64,000 nt of DNA from Turbatrix aceti (Eukaryota; Nematoda; Chromadorea; Rhabditida; Panagrolaimidae): assembly GCA_963969345.1 (NCBI GenBank), contig OZ017769.1, forward strand, positions 5,955,725 through 6,019,724, read 5' to 3'. Under the pieces are notes generated by a model that did not search any database, was not told where the DNA came from, and was given only the letters and a program-made list of their open reading frames with translations. Of the stretch, positions 61,834 through 64,000 are shown piece by piece (the stretch's first letter is position 1; each line of letters begins with the position of its first letter). A program made the translations under genes and the position numbers.

Positions 61834-63192
61834 TTAAGAGGCAGTCCACGACAGGATTTCGGACGACTGACAAGGCTTTTTTACAACTTCAAATGTTTTA
61901 AGCCAGAATTGTTTCCCACCCCTAAAAACCTCTAAATCACCGATGCACAGATTTTTAAACATATCGGATTCTGTAGTTTTGGCTTCTGGGAGTTTTTGAC
62001 AAAAATCGACGCCACGAGCTTCGCTATAGAGGAAAAATGCTGAAAATTTTATGAGAGGGGTTTTGAAGGACAGGGAACACGAAGTCGTATTCAGATATTT
62101 TTTATCTTTACGGTAATTGCTGATTACCGTATAAAATGTGTGGTTTTTTGGCCACCACAGACGGGGTTCTCCGAGGGGAGTACATTGTGATAGCACATCT
62201 TGTAGCCCGTGTTTCGGCGCTTTGAATGACGTAACACACGTGAAAAAGGAGTGACCGGAAAGCGGTCATCCATGGGCTTTTATGGCGCGCACTCAAGAAA
62301 ACGCGCGCGATCAGCTTCTTTTTCTCTTCAAACGAGCGTGCGCGCGCATAAAAGGAGTCATGTTCCAAAAAAGGCCCTGAAGCCAATTTTTGTTTTGTAC
62401 ATCCACGGTCACTTTGGTAGGCTTTGGCATGTCCCAGATATAACTTTAAGCCACGCGCACCTTTTATCGGATTATTTTGCACAAAGTTACAACGTTTGAA
62501 AGTTTCATGTTTTTTCATTGCCTGTGGCGATGCCCAATATTGTCAGATAAAAAGCCTGAAAAGCTAGAATCAATCTTTGGGACATGCTAAAGTCTACCAA
62601 AGTGACCGCGAGCATAAAAAAACAAAAATGGGCTTCAGGGCCTTTTTTTGAACATGACTCTTTTTATGCATGCGCGCGCCCGTTTTTTGTCACTTGAAGC
62701 GAAATTGCGCGCGTTTTCTTGAGTGCGCGCCATAAAAGCCCATGGGTGACCGCTTTCCGGTCACTCCTTTTTCACGTGTGTTACGTCATTCAAAGCGCCG
62801 AAACACGGGCTACAAGATGTGCTTTCACAATGTACTCCCCTCGGAGAACCCCGTCAGTGGTGGCCAAAAAACCACACATTTTATACGGTAATCAGCAATT
62901 ACCGTAAAGATAAAAAATATCTGAGTACGACTTCGTGTTCCCTGTCCCTCAAAACCCCTCTCATAAAATTTTCAGCATTTTTCCTCTATAGCGAAGCTCG
63001 TGGCGTCGATTTTTGTCAAAAACTTCCAGAAGCCAAAACTACAGAATCCGATGTGTTTAAAAATCTGTGCATCGGTGATTTAGAGGTTTTTAGGGGTGGG
63101 AAACAATTCTGGCTTAAAACATTTGAAGTTGTAAAAAAGCCTTGTCGGGCTCTCCCCCTTATCCCGAAATCCTGTCGTGGACTGTCTCTTAA
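61834..63192. mobile_element. Palindromic fold-back element bounded by TTAA
   Basis: Nearly the whole 1.36 kb is an inverted repeat: left arm 61834-62435, right arm 62579-63192, loop about 143 bp. The ends read TTAAGAGGCAGTCCACGACA and its complement with one mismatch. TTAA at both edges fits either the tip of the repeat or a TTAA target-site duplication as in piggyBac-type elements; TTAA is itself palindromic, so the two cannot be told apart. Arms differ by substitutions and small indels (for example at 63148-63165), so the element is not brand new. No transposase is encoded; open frames within the arms are mirror images and not genes. Confidence 0.8.
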
Positions 63193-63452
63193 TTGTTGCA
63201 ACAACGCGCTTCGACGGTCCTGTCGTATCATGTGAACCCTGCTTTTTTACCCATTCCTCGTGATTCTGTGTGTCATAAGCAGTGGGGTGCAGTGCTTTTT
63301 TCACCTTCCTTCTTTTCGCTCGTTTTGGACTCTTCTGACGAAAGGGGCGGGTTTGGTTGTCCAGCTTGCCGAATACGCGAATACGGACGCCTCTGTCATC
63401 CACAGACAGACGGACTTTATTTTCGCTCGTCGCTCGAGGGGAGAGCGCGGAC
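63193..63452. other. Short spacer between two mobile elements
   Basis: 260 bp separating the palindromic element from the GC-rich MITE. Nothing recognised. Confidence 0.5.
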
Positions 63453-63462
63453 GGGCATGGTC
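63453..63462 (+). repeat. Left target-site duplication GGGCATGGTC
   Basis: A 10-bp sequence repeated exactly at 63886-63895, directly abutting the inverted-repeat ends of the enclosed element. Confidence 0.85.
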
Positions 63463-63885
63463 AAGGCATAAAATCCGGCCGGCCGGCCGCAAAAGCCGGC
63501 ACGGCCGGCCGGCCGCGGCCGGCTGCGGGCCGGCTTTTCGATTCAAGGCCGGCCGAAAAAGCCGGGAAAAGCCGGAAAAATATTAGAAAGTTGATTTTTT
63601 TCGAAAAAAGTATGATTTTCTGACGTTTTTGTGCTTCATTCGTCTTTTTTTTACTTTTTACCACAGGGGAATTTATTATTATGCATTTTTCCATAATATT
63701 AGGTTGTTTCCAAAAAAAATTTTTTTCTAAATTTGGTCAAATTTTGCGAAAATAACCCTAAAATAAAGCACGAAAATTTTTTTCAAAAAAAAGGCCGCGG
63801 CCGCGGCCGGCCCGGCTTCGGCCTGAAAATTTAGGCCGGCCGCAAGCCGGCCGGCGGCCTGATTTTTAGGCCGGTTTTATGCCTT
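63463..63885. mobile_element. 423-bp non-autonomous MITE with GC-rich terminal inverted repeats
   Basis: It begins AAGGCATAAAATCCGGCC and ends in the near-complement GGCCGGTTTTATGCCTT. Both subterminal regions are packed with GGCCGG-type palindromes around an A/T-rich core of about 210 bp. It is flanked by a perfect 10-bp direct repeat. A 9-11 bp duplication is typical of Mutator-like elements, so this is best read as a MULE-type MITE; no coding capacity. Confidence 0.82.
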
Positions 63886-63895
63886 GGGCATGGTC
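63886..63895 (+). repeat. Right target-site duplication GGGCATGGTC
   Basis: Exact second copy of the left 10-mer immediately after the right inverted repeat. Confidence 0.85.
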
Positions 63896-64000
63896 CGAAT
63901 GAGGCTTTTTCGACCGGGACACGCGCGTGTTTCCCGCGCCGAGTGCTGTTTACCTTCTTTGCACCACCACCTCCTTCCCGGCCCAGGGCTGCTGGCTAAA

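Noticed and set aside
62108..63235. Two mirror-image ORFs of 120-138 residues
   Set aside because: Both arise from the arms of the palindromic element; no transposase motif.

Overview
This window is nuclear DNA of a nematode, probably chromadorean. The genes have short AT-rich introns ending in TTTCAG, no Shine-Dalgarno starts, and splice-type acceptors a few bases before many start codons, as expected for spliced-leader trans-splicing. Several families present are expanded in, or limited to, nematodes: Srg/Srv-type serpentine chemoreceptors, DUF273 glycosyltransferases and a LAPTM-like four-TM family. I cannot name the species. Exon models were joined by hand from GT...AG signals; in every complete model the exon lengths sum to a multiple of three.

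Layout. 1-667 (-): the start of a RUNX-type Runt-domain gene that runs off the left edge, with about 5.4 kb of gene-free DNA upstream. 6.1-7.9 kb: RPS27 (-) and mitochondrial ATP synthase OSCP (+), divergent. 8.0-15.3 kb (-): claspin, eEF2 and a PDZ protein in one orientation; eEF2 and the PDZ gene look like an operon pair. 15.8-23.0 kb (+): five tandem chemoreceptor genes. 26.8 kb (+): a LAPTM-like four-TM protein. 28.6-35.0 kb: signal peptidase subunit SPCS1, mitochondrial Lon protease and TTC1 on + and NDUFA13 on -, a gene set that from memory also lies together in C. elegans (C34B2 genes). 35.6-41.6 kb (-): an 11-exon TRPN/NOMPC mechanosensory channel. 43.0-46.3 kb (-): a Dispatched-like RND transporter. 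47.4-49.3 kb (-): a DUF273 glycosyltransferase. 50.9-53.5 kb (+): an RNF145/TRC8-like membrane RING E3 ligase. 54.8-61.0 kb: mitochondrial ribosomal protein L19 (+) and, in an inverted duplication, its first two exons again (-), placed directly in front of a small retropepsin-like aspartyl protease. 61.8-63.9 kb: two inverted-repeat transposon-like elements.

The most interesting locus is 54.8-58.8 kb. An inverted repeat with arms of about 633 bp has copied the MRPL19 promoter-side DNA, exons 1-2 and the intact exon-2 splice donor to a point 420 bp upstream of an acceptor that opens a retropepsin-like reading frame. Donor and acceptor phases match and the joined frame is open. This predicts a new 269-residue chimeric protein: the MRPL19 N-terminus, which looks like a mitochondrial presequence, followed by an aspartyl protease domain with DTGS and GID motifs. 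RNA evidence would decide it.

Most identified genes are housekeeping (translation, mitochondrial proteostasis and respiration, ER processing, S-phase checkpoint), interleaved with sensory genes (chemoreceptors, TRPN) and developmental genes (RUNX, Dispatched).
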